Shown here: in pieces, positions 33,117-43,090 of the stretch
Layout: each line of letters opens with the position of its first letter
Numbering within the stretch: position 1 is the first letter of the stretch
Assembly (NCBI GenBank): GCA_009602735.1
Contig: WELA01011369.1
Location: 462,823 to 525,329 of the forward strand
Source: Mesotaenium endlicherianum
Lineage: Eukaryota > Streptophyta > Zygnematophyceae > Zygnematales > Mesotaeniaceae
Length of the DNA: 62,507 bases
Direction of reading: 5' to 3'
Made by a program: the position numbers and the translations under genes
The notes under the pieces: model-generated
Databases searched by the model: none
Seen by the model: only the letters and a program-made list of their open reading frames with translations
Told to the model about the DNA's origin: nothing

Positions 33117-34793
33117 ATGGCGCCCACCACACAAAAGGAGGACAGAAAGCGCAAGGCAGAAGAAGCCAGGAGGACAATGGAGCAATACCAGAAGGAGCTG
33201 GCGGCGACGTCCCTCACCAGGAGAGAACAAGAAAGGGTCCGCAAACAACAAGAGGCGGCAGAAGAGGCACAGAGGAAGAAGGATCAGGAAGCGGAAAACC
33301 TCAGGAAGGCTGAGGAGGAGAGACAGAAGAAACAGCAAGAAGAAGCGGCAGCGGCAGAAGAGGAGAAAAGAAAAAAGATTGAAGCGGACAGACAGAAGAG
33401 CTTGGCCACTTACAGGTATACTGTGGTGGGTGGCCAAAACTTCGATAACCTGAAGGAAGCATTGCTGGCAGCCCAGGAGATCAACAGGCTGGAACAGACA
33501 ACACTGCTACAGAAGGAAGGAGCTACAGCACTGGACAGGTACATCGAGACACACACCGGCGTGGTCCTTTACGAAGATTATGCTAAGATGGTGGGCTATA
33601 CAGCAGAGCAGGCCCGGTATCTCGCAGATGATTCAGAGGACAAGCCGGTCCCCATACCGGGAATAGTGGGAGATCAGAGACTCATCCGGATGGTGAGCAT
33701 GCGGCCCGATAGCTTTAAGGATACGGTATTCTACCTCACACTCCTGCCAGCTTACAATGAAGTTGAGAGAAGGAGCTGGGAGTACTTGGCCAGGGAAGCA
33801 GGACAGCAGATGTTCTCTCCCCACTGGTTCCCGTGTAAACTGAGGAAGGCTGAGCACGGACCCCAGTACTACCAGCAGCCAACAGACTGGAGGTGGATGA
33901 CCGTCACAAATAAGAAGCAGGAGTGTGACCGAGCCCAACCGGATGACTTCCACTATGGCCTAGACGGCTATCTCATCCTACCACCTCACATTGCCCCTTG
34001 GGACCCCAGGCTGAATGGATGCCTGAGCAATATGAATGCAGAGACCAAGGAACATAGGAGGAGGGGAAGAGACTACTTCTCTAAGGGAAAGCATGCCTTT
34101 GTCAAATGGGCAAAGAATGCAGGCCGGATAGATATCAGTAGGCTGAAGGCCAAGCAACCTCCAGCGCGCCCTAAGAAAGGGAGGTCGGTAGACTACTCCA
34201 TGTCTACTAGGGAGCAGGACGACTTAGTGGACGAGACCCCTACTCTCTCCGAGGAGGAGGATGAGGAGGATGAGGAAGGAGAACAAGGCAGAGGAGAAGC
34301 ATCAGCAGCAGGTACTCAGGATACCCAGCGAGAGGCAGTGGCACTTCCTAAAGAACCACGATCAGGTGTGTGGAATGTGATCCCCGTTATGGCGACAACT
34401 GGACCCCGCGCTCGCTCCCCCAGCCCACCTGCCCAAGCAGGGGAAGAAGCTGATCTGACTGTACTGGGCAGCAGACACAGACAGAAATCCCCAGAGGACA
34501 GGGGTGCCAGAAGAGGGACACGCGGGTGGGCCAGAGGTATGCCAGCCTCCCCCTCCGCTCAGGGGCATGTACCTCTAGCCAATGTATTTCAGCATCCTAC
34601 TGGAATGCCTGTCTATGTGGGAATCAACACCCAAGTGGTTGAAGAGCAGGCCACCATCCTCCGTTCTCCTCGAGGGCCAACTTTAGAGCAAACAGGGTTC
34701 TTTAGAAGGCCAGCTGACAGACCTAGAGGGCTGTCCAGATCTAGGTCCAGATCTCCGTCTCCTGACCCTGAAGCCCCAGGAACAACCCCTTAA
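33117..34793 (+). CDS. ORF3: unknown protein between pol and 3' LTR, intact
   Basis: Intact, 558 codons, in its own frame after pol and the spacer. The first 370 or so residues equal those of the copy at 2668. Residues 8-95 are an uninterrupted charged helix. Residues 98-343 are the conserved core, with W221, H236, W237, C240, W258, W260, H291 and W295 standing out. Residues 368-392 are acidic. The tail carries HVPLANVFQHPTGMPVYV and LRSPRGPT and then an RS stretch. The core is retained in the diverged copy of F, which argues for selection on the protein. I do not recognise it. Envelope, capsid-related, RNA-binding or chromatin roles all remain open, and absence of a membrane segment counts against envelope. 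Confidence 0.82.
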   Translation: MAPTTQKEDRKRKAEEARRTMEQYQKELAATSLTRREQERVRKQQEAAEEAQRKKDQEAENLRKAEEERQKKQQEEAAAAEEEKRKKIEADRQKSLATYRYTVVGGQNFDNLKEALLAAQEINRLEQTTLLQKEGATALDRYIETHTGVVLYEDYAKMVGYTAEQARYLADDSEDKPVPIPGIVGDQRLIRMVSMRPDSFKDTVFYLTLLPAYNEVERRSWEYLAREAGQQMFSPHWFPCKLRKAEHGPQYYQQPTDWRWMTVTNKKQECDRAQPDDFHYGLDGYLILPPHIAPWDPRLNGCLSNMNAETKEHRRRGRDYFSKGKHAFVKWAKNAGRIDISRLKAKQPPARPKKGRSVDYSMSTREQDDLVDETPTLSEEEDEEDEEGEQGRGEASAAGTQDTQREAVALPKEPRSGVWNVIPVMATTGPRARSPSPPAQAGEEADLTVLGSRHRQKSPEDRGARRGTRGWARGMPASPSAQGHVPLANVFQHPTGMPVYVGINTQVVEEQATILRSPRGPTLEQTGFFRRPADRPRGLSRSRSRSPSPDPEAPGTTP

Positions 34794-34870
34794 GGTGACA
34801 CGCTGAAGAGGCAGTCAGTAAGGGAGGCTGGTCAGGTTCAGTTCCCTTATTTAAAATTTCTGCAGTTTAA

Positions 34871-34889
34871 TGTTGTCGAGGCGACAACA
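34871..34889 (+). other. Conserved hairpin before the polypurine tract (E)
   Basis: It has the same 8-bp perfect stem and AGG loop as the other copies. Confidence 0.75.
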
Positions 34890-34891
34890 AG

Positions 34892-34905
34892 TTAAGTTGG
34901 AGGGA
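34892..34905 (+). other. Polypurine tract (E)
   Basis: TTAAGTTGGAGGGA lies one base before LTR7. Confidence 0.78.
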
Positions 34906-34906
34906 T

Positions 34907-35627
34907 TGTAATGAATCAGTATATTAGTGGATATAATATTCATTTAAATATAATAGTTAATTAAGTTCAGCCTGCTGAACTTTAGTTAATAGTCAGTCTG
35001 CTGGACTTTACATAATTATCAGTTTAATGACTCAGTCGAAAGCAGCAGGCTGAAAGTCCATATAAGTCAGCTTGCTGACACATTCTTTGACAGCAAGCTG
35101 ACTTCCGTACTCGGTAGCAGCGAACTGCCTTGATATGCATCTAAGTGCGATATGCTAGATGAATAGCCAGATGACATCCCTATGATGGATGGCTATTCGG
35201 GATGATGGGAGATGGCGGTGGATTTGGTTAACCGAGGTCCTACCAACGTGGTTAACTCCCGGGTAGGCGGTGCCATCGCACTGACCGTTGAACAGTAAAC
35301 TCATTCTATGTACATACACTAGGCATTGCTCTCGAGTTCGGCATTCGGACACGAGGTCAACTCTCTTGTACAGCTTACTGAGAGGGATCTGAATCGAAGG
35401 CGAGAAGCCATTGATACGCACTGTCTTCTAACCTTGCTTATGTATGAGTTTACTGATTTGCATTATTGATGCTAGTTTACTCTCATTTGACTGACGAGTA
35501 TTATTCACTGCTAGTGTGTTGTCCTTTGCCGTTAAACCAATAAACGAAAAATACCATAAAGATTACTTGCTGATATAAAGATCTTTATTAATTGTTAATC
35601 GCCTATTTGGTAAGTCGATTCATTTCA
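34907..35627 (+). repeat. LTR7 (3' LTR of E)
   Basis: This 721-bp LTR runs from TGTAATGA to CATTTCA and differs from LTR6 at a few percent of positions where I compared them. It is followed directly by family-1 protease sequence (TGAGGGCATTTG) and not by D, so this side of E is not a simple insertion border. Confidence 0.88.
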
Positions 35628-38600
35628 TGAGGGCATTTGTTGACGGAGGGGCGTCACATACTTTCATCCATAAGGACTTAGTTAAGCGGCTAAGGTTGCC
35701 TACTGTCACCCAAGGGAATAGAAAAATATTCCTTGGAGATGCCTCAAGTATCCCGGGAGGAATTATAACCAAGCCTATTGAGGTCCATTTAGGTTCTGGC
35801 ATTGCAGTTCTAACTGAAACGCTTACATTTGAGGTACTCAACACTGGCTTCTATGTTCTCGTGCTAGGCTGGTCCTAGCTTAATAGACATCAAGCTGAAG
35901 TGTGTTGGAGCAGAGGACTTGCTAAATACTCTGTCTGGTGCTAAAGTGTTCAGTAAGATAGATCTCAAGAGTGGTTATCATCAAATCAAAATTGTTGAGG
36001 GGGATGAACACAAGACTGCCTTTCGTACACGTTATGGACACTATGAGTTCAGCGTGATGCAATTCGAACTGACTAATGCTCCTGCAACCTTCATGGGTGC
36101 TATGAATGACATTTTCAGACCTTACCTGGATAAGTTTGTGCAAGTCTTCCTGGATGATATTCTAATTTTCTCTAAGAATGAAGCTCAACATGCTGAACAC
36201 TTAAAGACAGTCATGGGCACCTTGAGAAGGAACCAATTGTATGCTAAAATGAGCAAGTGTGATTTCTTCAAAGAAAGTATTGAATTTTTAGGCCACGTTG
36301 TGAGCAAAGAAGGCATCAGTGTGGATCCTAAGAAGGTCCAGACCATAAGGGACTGGCCTATACCACAATCTGTCTCCGAAGTTAGATCCTTCCTAGGGTT
36401 GACTAACTACTATAGGAGATTTATTGAGAAGTATTCTACAAAGGCCAGTAAATTGGCTGACCTTACCAAGAAAGACATAGGGTATGTGTGGGGGGATAAG
36501 CCGCAGGCTGCCTTCCAGACCCTTAAAGATGCTCTTTGTTTTGCCCCAGTGCTAGCCGTGTATGACCCCAGCAAACCTGTGCAGGTGGTTACTGATGCCT
36601 CTGACTTTGCCATGGGTGCTATTTTGTTGCAGCCTGCTGACAAAACCACAAAGGATGGTAAGGTAAAGCAGGAGAGGCATCCTGTGTTGTATGAGTCTAT
36701 GAAATTCAGTCCAGCTGAGATTAATCATTGTGTACATGATAAAGAGCTGCTAGCTATCATTCATGTGCTCAAACAGTGGAGAGCATACTTACATGGTAAA
36801 GCTTTTAAGGTGATTACATATCATCTAGCACTGACTCACTTTCAGATAAGTCCAAGCTGTCAAGGAGGGAGAACCGCTGGAGCCAGATGCTGGAACAGTT
36901 TCAAGTCCAGATCGACTACAAACCAGGAAAGTTGAATCCTGCTGATGCACTCTCTAGAAGACCTGACTTGTAAGAAAGGAACTTTAGTCAGCATGCTGTA
37001 GATAAAGTCCTGTGTGCACTCACTTCACTAATGGTGAAAAAGTCCTTCCTTGAACAACTTAGGTAAGCCTACCTTTCTGACCCAACATTTGAGCCCAGTC
37101 CCACTGATGGTGTGTGTCCTGCTACTGCACTCGGGTATAGGCTTAAGGGTGGGGTCTGGGTGACTGAAACCACTTCAGGCAGGCTGAAGCTGGTCATTCC
37201 TAATAACTTGGAAATAAAGTCCCTTTTACTGAGTCAATGAAAGGGGCAGAGTGCCCTAGTGGAAGCGTAGTAACTCACGAGGAAAGGAACCAATTGCAAT
37301 CATACTAGAGAGTGCAGCGGCATATCACTAACAAAGCTTAGGAAAATTACTTGACATTTTGAATAGCAAGAAACTGCTCACAAATGATGTAGGATGGAAG
37401 GCCTTGTCATTACAAACTCGTAGAAATTTACAGATGTGAAAACTGATAAGAAAACAAAGAAGTTATGCCTATTTATGATTTTCTGCATAAGTGCTCCTTC
37501 CTAGGAGGAAGCTACGGATTCTCCTAAGTGTTCGTCAAATTGTCCCTTCCAAAACATTCGTGAGTAAGCCAGATCAGTCTAATCTGACCTGTCGAGTCGA
37601 AATGACGTCCACATACATGCATCGACATTACTAGAATATTCTATCTTAGACGCGCTAGGCTAAATCGAAACTTCTAGGTAAATCGACCTAGTCGGCACTC
37701 CGCGTCAGCCGAACTTACGTGAAGGTTTGAGTTCATTCTAACGGGCCAGATCGCTTGACGCTGTCGGTCAATCCAACGGTCGCGCTCACCGCGAATTAAG
37801 GACAGTCGTCAACCGACCTCAAAACTAATTAAACTCGGAAATCCATAATTCTCTCAATACTTGACCAAATTTGATGAACTTTATATCAAAATGACCACAA
37901 AAACGTACTCTACACTACTACACAATCAAAACATACTTTCATGAAACTCAAAAATGCACTTCATAAACCTATGACCTTACAGTCAAGCACATGACAGTTT
38001 ACTGGGTGGGCATTTGGGGCAGGCCAAAAGTGTTGGCAAGCTGGCAAAACATTATCATTGGGAGGGATTACCTCCGGAGGTCTTGAAATACGTTAAGTCC
38101 TGTGACCAGTGCCAAAGAAATAAGTCTAGGCACACACCATCGGGGGGCCTCTTACATCCGCTGTCCATCCCAGCTGGCCGCTGGGAAACAATATCCATGG
38201 ACTGGGTGGTAACACTACCAAGAACCGCCAATGGGCATGATTCGATACTGGTAGTAGTAGATAAACTGACAAAAATGGTCATTTTCATCCCCACAATTAT
38301 CAAAGTAACTGCACTTGAAACAGCGAGACAGTTCTACAACCATGTAGTATGCCAACATGGGCTACCCTCTAATATCATCTCAAACAGAGACTCAAAATTT
38401 ACCTCTAAGTTCCGGAGAGCTTGAATGGGGTTAATGGGAGTCAAGCAGCTGCTCAGCACAGCAAACCACCCTCAGACTGATGGGCAGACTGAACGAACTA
38501 ACCGAGTTCTGCAAGAGGTACTGAGAGCCTATATTAACCAAAAACAAGATAATTGGGATGACCTGTTACCTCATATCCAATTTGCGGTCAACAGTGCCGT

Positions 38601-39294
38601 GCACGCGTCAACGGACAAAACTCCTTTTGAACTGAGCCTGGGTAGAGTCCCTAAGTCTCCTTTAGATGTACTAGGGGAATCTTTAACTCACCCTGAAGGG
38701 ATTGACAATCCGGTCTCCCTCCAATTAACCCAGGAGTTTGCTGACACCCTGTCAGAAGTTTACCAGAACCTGCACAAAGCCCAGGCAAACCAACAAAAGT
38801 ACGCTAATCAGCACCGTCGAGAACTGACCTTTTCTGAGGGCGATTTGGTCAAACTGCATTCTCAACACCTGTACCTACCTGGTGTGGTCGAGAAAAAGCT
38901 TGGTCCTGTCCGGGTCGGTCCATATTCGGTGGTGCGCCGTGTCGGTCAGAATGCTTACAAACTGAACATGTCAGCAGAAAATAAGGGTCACCCAGTCTTT
39001 AATGTCTTCACCCTGGAACCATACATCAAAGGTGACACACTGTTCACAAGTCGGTTACCTGTCCAACCGGGACCGGTCCCCGAGGTCCGGGATGGTGACC
39101 CCGAGGAATATGAGGTGGAGGAGATTTTAGACGCTCGCTCTGTCCGTCGATTATCTAAATATGTCATGAAGTTCTTGGTCAGATGGAAGGGTTACGACGC
39201 CTCTGGGGACACTTGGGAATTTAAAGACCAGCTGATCAATGCCAAAGAGGCGTTGAAACGGTTCCACCTTCGGGCGACTGGCACACCTCCCTAA
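35628..39294 (+). pseudogene. pol: pol of F (deleted and interrupted)
   Basis: The protease piece [15 protein letters not shown] is followed by TAG near 35877. At about 35915 GCAGAGG joins ACTTGCTAAAT, a deletion that removes the protease-RT linker and the first part of RT. RT from [19 protein letters not shown], the FLDDIL motif and RNase H are open to a frameshift near 36846. TAA at 36971 and TAA at 37064 are shared with C. Integrase is split by a 744-bp insert. After it the frame runs to TGA at 38422 (TTA in E), then on to the chromodomain end at 39294. Confidence 0.85.
37238..37981 (+). mobile_element. Solo LTR of an unrelated element, TSD GTCAA
   Basis: A 744-bp insert begins TGAAAGGGG and ends CCTTACA, with near-complementary ends, and is flanked by GTCAA at 37233-37237 and 37982-37986. 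Removing it restores the integrase sequence of the other copies. Its size, TG...CA ends and 5-bp duplication fit a solo LTR. No coding sequence is seen in it. Orientation is not certain. Confidence 0.75.
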
Positions 39295-39652
39295 CTGTCA
39301 TTTCAATGGCCATGGACAGGTGACAGGAGGTCCTGTCTCCATATAAGTCGGAGGGGAATGTGACAGTTAGTGACAGATAGTGACAATTGTGACAGGCAGC
39401 CCACCTTTAAGATTAAGTTGGAGGGAGTGTGTTCCGTTTCGGGATCGGCCAGGCAAATTTTATAACCATTCTACACACTCAACCTGCGCTCATACTCACT
39501 TTTTCTCTCTAACTCAATTCTCTCTTATACTCACTCACACAAGGTACTACATACTAGGGACTCTCCCTATCACGTTCTTCTTTACCACGGGCACTCAGTA
39601 GCGGCAAAGTATCATGACTTCACTAACTGCATTGTGTTTATGATTGAGCAGG
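39295..39652 (+). other. Spacer of F with perfect internal polypurine copy and ORF3 splice signals
   Basis: The spacer is diverged from those of Z, B, C and E. TTAAGTTGGAGGGA at 39413-39426 is an exact copy of the terminal tract and is followed, as in front of an LTR, by a single base and TGTG. CACTAAC at 39621-39627 and GAGCAG at 39646-39651 repeat the branch-point and acceptor arrangement just before the ATG at 39653. Confidence 0.6.
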
Positions 39653-41308
39653 ATGACCCAAGAGTCGGAACTTAAGAGGAAGAGAAGAGCGGAAGAGGCA
39701 CATGCAGAATACTTGCAATTCCGTGGCGACATCGAATCATCCTCCATCTCCGCTCGGGAATCACAACGACTCCAACAACAGTGGGAGGCACGGAAGAAGA
39801 AGGACGAGGAGGAACAGGCCAGGCTGAGGCAGGAAGAATTGGACAGAAAAGCTGCAGAGGAGGCCAAGAAGGCGGAAGAGGAGAGGCAAGCCAAGGAGAG
39901 GCGGAAGCAGCAGGCTGAAGAAGAAGAACAGAGGAGAATCAGTAGCTACCGCTACACAGTACTGGGCAAGGGCTTTGATCTATTAGAGGAGGCCTTCAAG
40001 TATGCCCAGAAAAGTCGCAGTGAGTCGCAGAAGAACATTCTGCAGAGGGAAGGGGAGACATCCGAACACTTTGACAAGTATATCGAGGTCAGCACTGGGC
40101 TCCTCCTCTACCACGATTATGCCAGGATGGTAGGGTATACAGTCAGAGAGGCCAAGGCAATGGCCCTAGTGAATGAGGCAGGAACTGTATCGATCCCAAG
40201 TATCTGGGGGAAGGATAGGGTCATCAGGTTGATCCGCATGAAAGCGGACAGCTTTAAGGACTCTACACCCCATAACAGTTTCAAGGCCATGTATAATGAG
40301 GTGGAGAGGAGAAGCTGGGAGTTCTTGGCCAGGGAAACCAATCAGCTGGACTTCGCAGGGCACTGGTACCCATGCACTCTGAAAAGGACAGACCTTGCCT
40401 TCTTCCAGAAGCCCACCGATTGGCGGTGGATGACCATCAACATGAGGGACCAGCAAAATGACAAGGCGAAGGATGAGGATTTCCTAACAGACCTACAGGG
40501 GAACATACTGTTGCCTCCTCACATTGCAGCTTGGGACCCAAGACTGGATGGAGTAAGAGACTGCATGGGCCAAGAAATGCAGGAGGACAGGAGCAGGGCC
40601 CGTGAGTCATTCTCTAAAGGGAAGCATGCTTATGCCAAATGGGCAAGCAAGCAGGGAGAAAAGGATCTATATGCGGTCCGAATTCAACAGCCTCCACCAG
40701 GTTCCAAAAGGGGAAGGTTAGTGGGGTATTCTTTTTCTCGGGAAGAGCTAGAGCAGCTGACAGAAGAGACCCCAGCGGTCTTAGAGGAACCAGAGGAACC
40801 AGGGGAAGGAGAGGAGGAGGTGTCAGAGGAAGAAGAAGAGGAAGGCGAGGAGGAGGACACTAGCCCCGCTGTGATCCTGACACCTGCCACATCCCCTGTA
40901 AGGGAGAAGACTGGGATGGCCTTGCAACAGCTCACCGAAGAGGAGGATATCACTTGGCTGGGAACTGCCAGAGGACAGAGCCCATCTGCAGGCACGGAGA
41001 CCCAATCAGACAGGGCAGATAGGAGGGCTGCTAGAGAGATAGCCAGGCCTACCAGCATCTCCCTCGCAGAGAGGGCATGTGCCCTTGGCTCATGTCATGC
41101 AACATCCTTCTGGGATGCCGGTATATGTACTTGTCAGTTTGAGGGATGCCCAGGAGAAGGCTGCCTCCCTTCAGTTTCAGACTGTGCAGGAGGAAACAGC
41201 CTAGTTACTGCGTTCTCCGCGGGGCCCCTACGCGGATCCCCCAGGCTTTAGGAGACCCCAAGACAGGAGGGGGTCTGGCTCCCTTGAGTATAGGGCCCCA
41301 GGAACATC
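39653..41308 (+). pseudogene. ORF3 variant of F (diverged, frameshift near the end)
   Basis: This homologue of ORF3 is diverged over most of its length but keeps the plan: charged helix, core, acidic stretch and tail. Shared core motifs are YRYTV, DYARMVGYT, DSFKD, YNEVERRSWEFLARE, HWYPC, PTDWRWMT, LPPHIAAWDPRLDG and SKGKHAYAKWA. The frame is open from the ATG to 41251. Near 41070 a shift occurs: in the next frame HVPLAHVMQHPSGMPVYV and LRSPRGP can be read, matching the tail of the other copies. It was therefore once a full homologue ending at about 41308. The first Met (MTQESELKRK) directly follows the predicted acceptor. Confidence 0.78.
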
Positions 41309-41367
41309 TCCCTCCTAATGGCAGTAGGCTGGGGTCGGAAGGGACAGCACGCTGTTACTAGTGTTAG

Positions 41368-41386
41368 TGTTGTCGAGGCGACAACA
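41368..41386 (+). other. Conserved hairpin before the polypurine tract (F)
   Basis: TGTTGTCG-AGG-CGACAACA is identical to the other copies although the neighbouring sequence differs. Confidence 0.78.
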
Positions 41387-41388
41387 TG

Positions 41389-41402
41389 TTAAGTTGGAGG
41401 GA
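41389..41402 (+). other. Polypurine tract (F)
   Basis: TTAAGTTGGAGGGA lies one base before LTR8. Confidence 0.75.
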
Positions 41403-41403
41403 T

Positions 41404-42143
41404 TGTAATGAATCAGTATATTGGTTGATATAATATTCATTTAAATTTAATAGTTAAATAAGTTCAGCCTGCTGAACTTCAGTTAATATAGAGTCTACTG
41501 AACAGTTAATATAGAGTCTACTGAATTTTATAAAACAATCAGTTTAATGACTCAGCCAGGGGCAGCAGGCTGAAGTCAACTTAGGTCAACTTGCTGACAC
41601 ATTCTTTGACAGCCAGCTGACTTCCGTACCCGGTAGCAGCGAATTACCTAGATATGCATCGAAGTGTGGTGTGCTAGATGAATGGCCAGATGACATCCTT
41701 AGGGTGGATGGCGATTCAGGATGATGGGAGATGGCGGTGGATCTAGTTAAATGAGGTCCTACCAACGTGGTTAACTCCCGGGTAGGCGGTGCCATCGCAC
41801 TGGCCGTTGAACAGTAAACTCATTCCATGTACATATGCTAGGATTTCTCTCAAGTTCGGCATTCGGAAACGAGGCCAACGCTCTTGTACTGCTTACTGAG
41901 AGAGATCTGAATCCAAGGCGAGAAGCCATTGATATGCCCTGTCTCCTAGCCTTGCTTATGTGTAAGTTTACTGATTACATTATTGATGCTAGTTTACTTC
42001 CATTTTACTTACGAGTATTGTCCACTGCTAGTGTGTTGTCTTTTGTTGTTAATCAATTAACAGAAAATACCATAAAGATTACTTGCTGATATAAAGATCT
42101 TAATTAATTATTAATCGCCTTTTTAGTAAGTCAATTTATTTCA
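41404..42143 (+). repeat. LTR8 (3' LTR of F)
   Basis: This 740-bp LTR is the most diverged of the nearly complete ones. It opens TGTAATGA and ends TTATTTCA. A 23-bp tandem duplication (CAGTTAATATAGAGTCTACT...) near 41480-41527 explains the extra length. The GGTAAGT motif is mutated to AGTAAGT. Confidence 0.83.
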
Positions 42144-42437
42144 ATCACCGAGAAACTTTATCAGATAATACTTCTTGTCTCCCTCAAGGTCATAATCCTG
42201 AGGTGGCTTTGGCTTTGGCCTACTAGGCCTCCTGCCACCACCAATAGTGTAAGAACCCAGTTGGTCCTTTTCGCGCAATATTGCCATCATAATCGTCTTG
42301 TCCTCCTATTGAGACAGATATATCATAGTCATCTGAAATTGCATTTGGACGAAAAATGCACCCAAATCAACATTCTGAGGTGGCAATCCAGCCATAATAG
42401 CGGCATCCGCATTCAGTTGTTTAGCAGCAACTTCGAC
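42144..42437 (-). pseudogene. gag: Antisense gag fragment of a family-1 relative
   Basis: On the minus strand one reads NVDLGAFFVQMQ, then EDKTIMMAILREKDQLGS, a glycine-rich stretch and [10 protein letters not shown], all matching gag of E in order but with a stop and many changes. It is an old copy in the opposite direction, flanked on both sides by plus-strand LTRs. Confidence 0.75.
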
Positions 42438-43090
42438 ACTCAATAATATAGATTTCTAGTAGTATTCAGTATAATGACTTCTAGAAATATTCAATATATT
42501 AAGCCGATAGCAGCAGGCTGAAGTCATCTTAAGTCAGCTCGCTGGCACATTATTCAAGAGCCAGCTGACCGCCTCAAGCGATACTAGCAAAGTGCCTGTA
42601 ATGCATCTGAATATGATATACTAGATGAATGGCCAGATGATGCCTTAGGCGGATGACGTTTCAAGATGATGTGAGATGGCTGTGAATTTGGTTAGCTGAG
42701 GTCCTACCAACGTGGTTAACTTCCGGGTAGGCGGTGCCATTGCACTTGCTTGAACAGTAAACTCATTCCATGTACATATGCTAGGTGTTGCCATCAAGTT
42801 TGGCATTCAAAAATGAGGCCACCTCTCTGTACAAACTAAGTAACATCTAAATCCAAGGTTGCAAGGCGTTGCACGAACTGCTTACTAATCTTGCTTATGT
42901 ATGGGCTTACTGATTGCATGAATGATGCTCGTTGCTTGCATTTGACTGGTAAGTATTGCTAATGCTGGTTGTGTGGTCTTTTACTTTTTAATAAATTAAC
43001 CAAAAAATACCATAAAGACAACTTGCTGACATGAAGATCTTTTATTAATGTTAATCGCTTATAATTTATAAGTAAGTCGTTTCATTTTAA
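42438..43090 (+). repeat. LTR9: diverged family-1 LTR
   Basis: It matches the LTRs from AGCAGCAGGCTGAAGTCAT through GGTCCTACCAACGTGGTTAA and GGTAGGCGGTGCCAT to AGTAAGTCGTTTCATTTTA. The left end is degraded and borders are approximate. Confidence 0.65.

Larger units (their letters stand above)
26831..35627 (+). mobile_element. Element E: best-preserved full-length family-1 chromovirus
   Basis: The element has two 721-bp LTRs, PBS, intact gag, -1 shift site, pol with a single stop, splice signals, intact ORF3, hairpin and polypurine tract; total 8797 bp. The bases outside differ (CCCGG left, TGAGG right), so no target duplication is visible. The left flank is D gag and the right flank is family-1 protease sequence, which suggests later recombination at an LTR. 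Confidence 0.9.
35628..42143 (+). mobile_element. Element F: 5'-truncated family-1 chromovirus with variant ORF3
   Basis: F begins inside the protease, has an internal deletion up to RT, a solo-LTR insertion in integrase, a variant ORF3, hairpin, polypurine tract and LTR8. Its pol shares two stop codons with C, but its ORF3 and the spacer before it are strongly diverged from all other copies. Piece A stops about 47 bases before the point where F starts, so F may be the rest of A. Confidence 0.8.
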
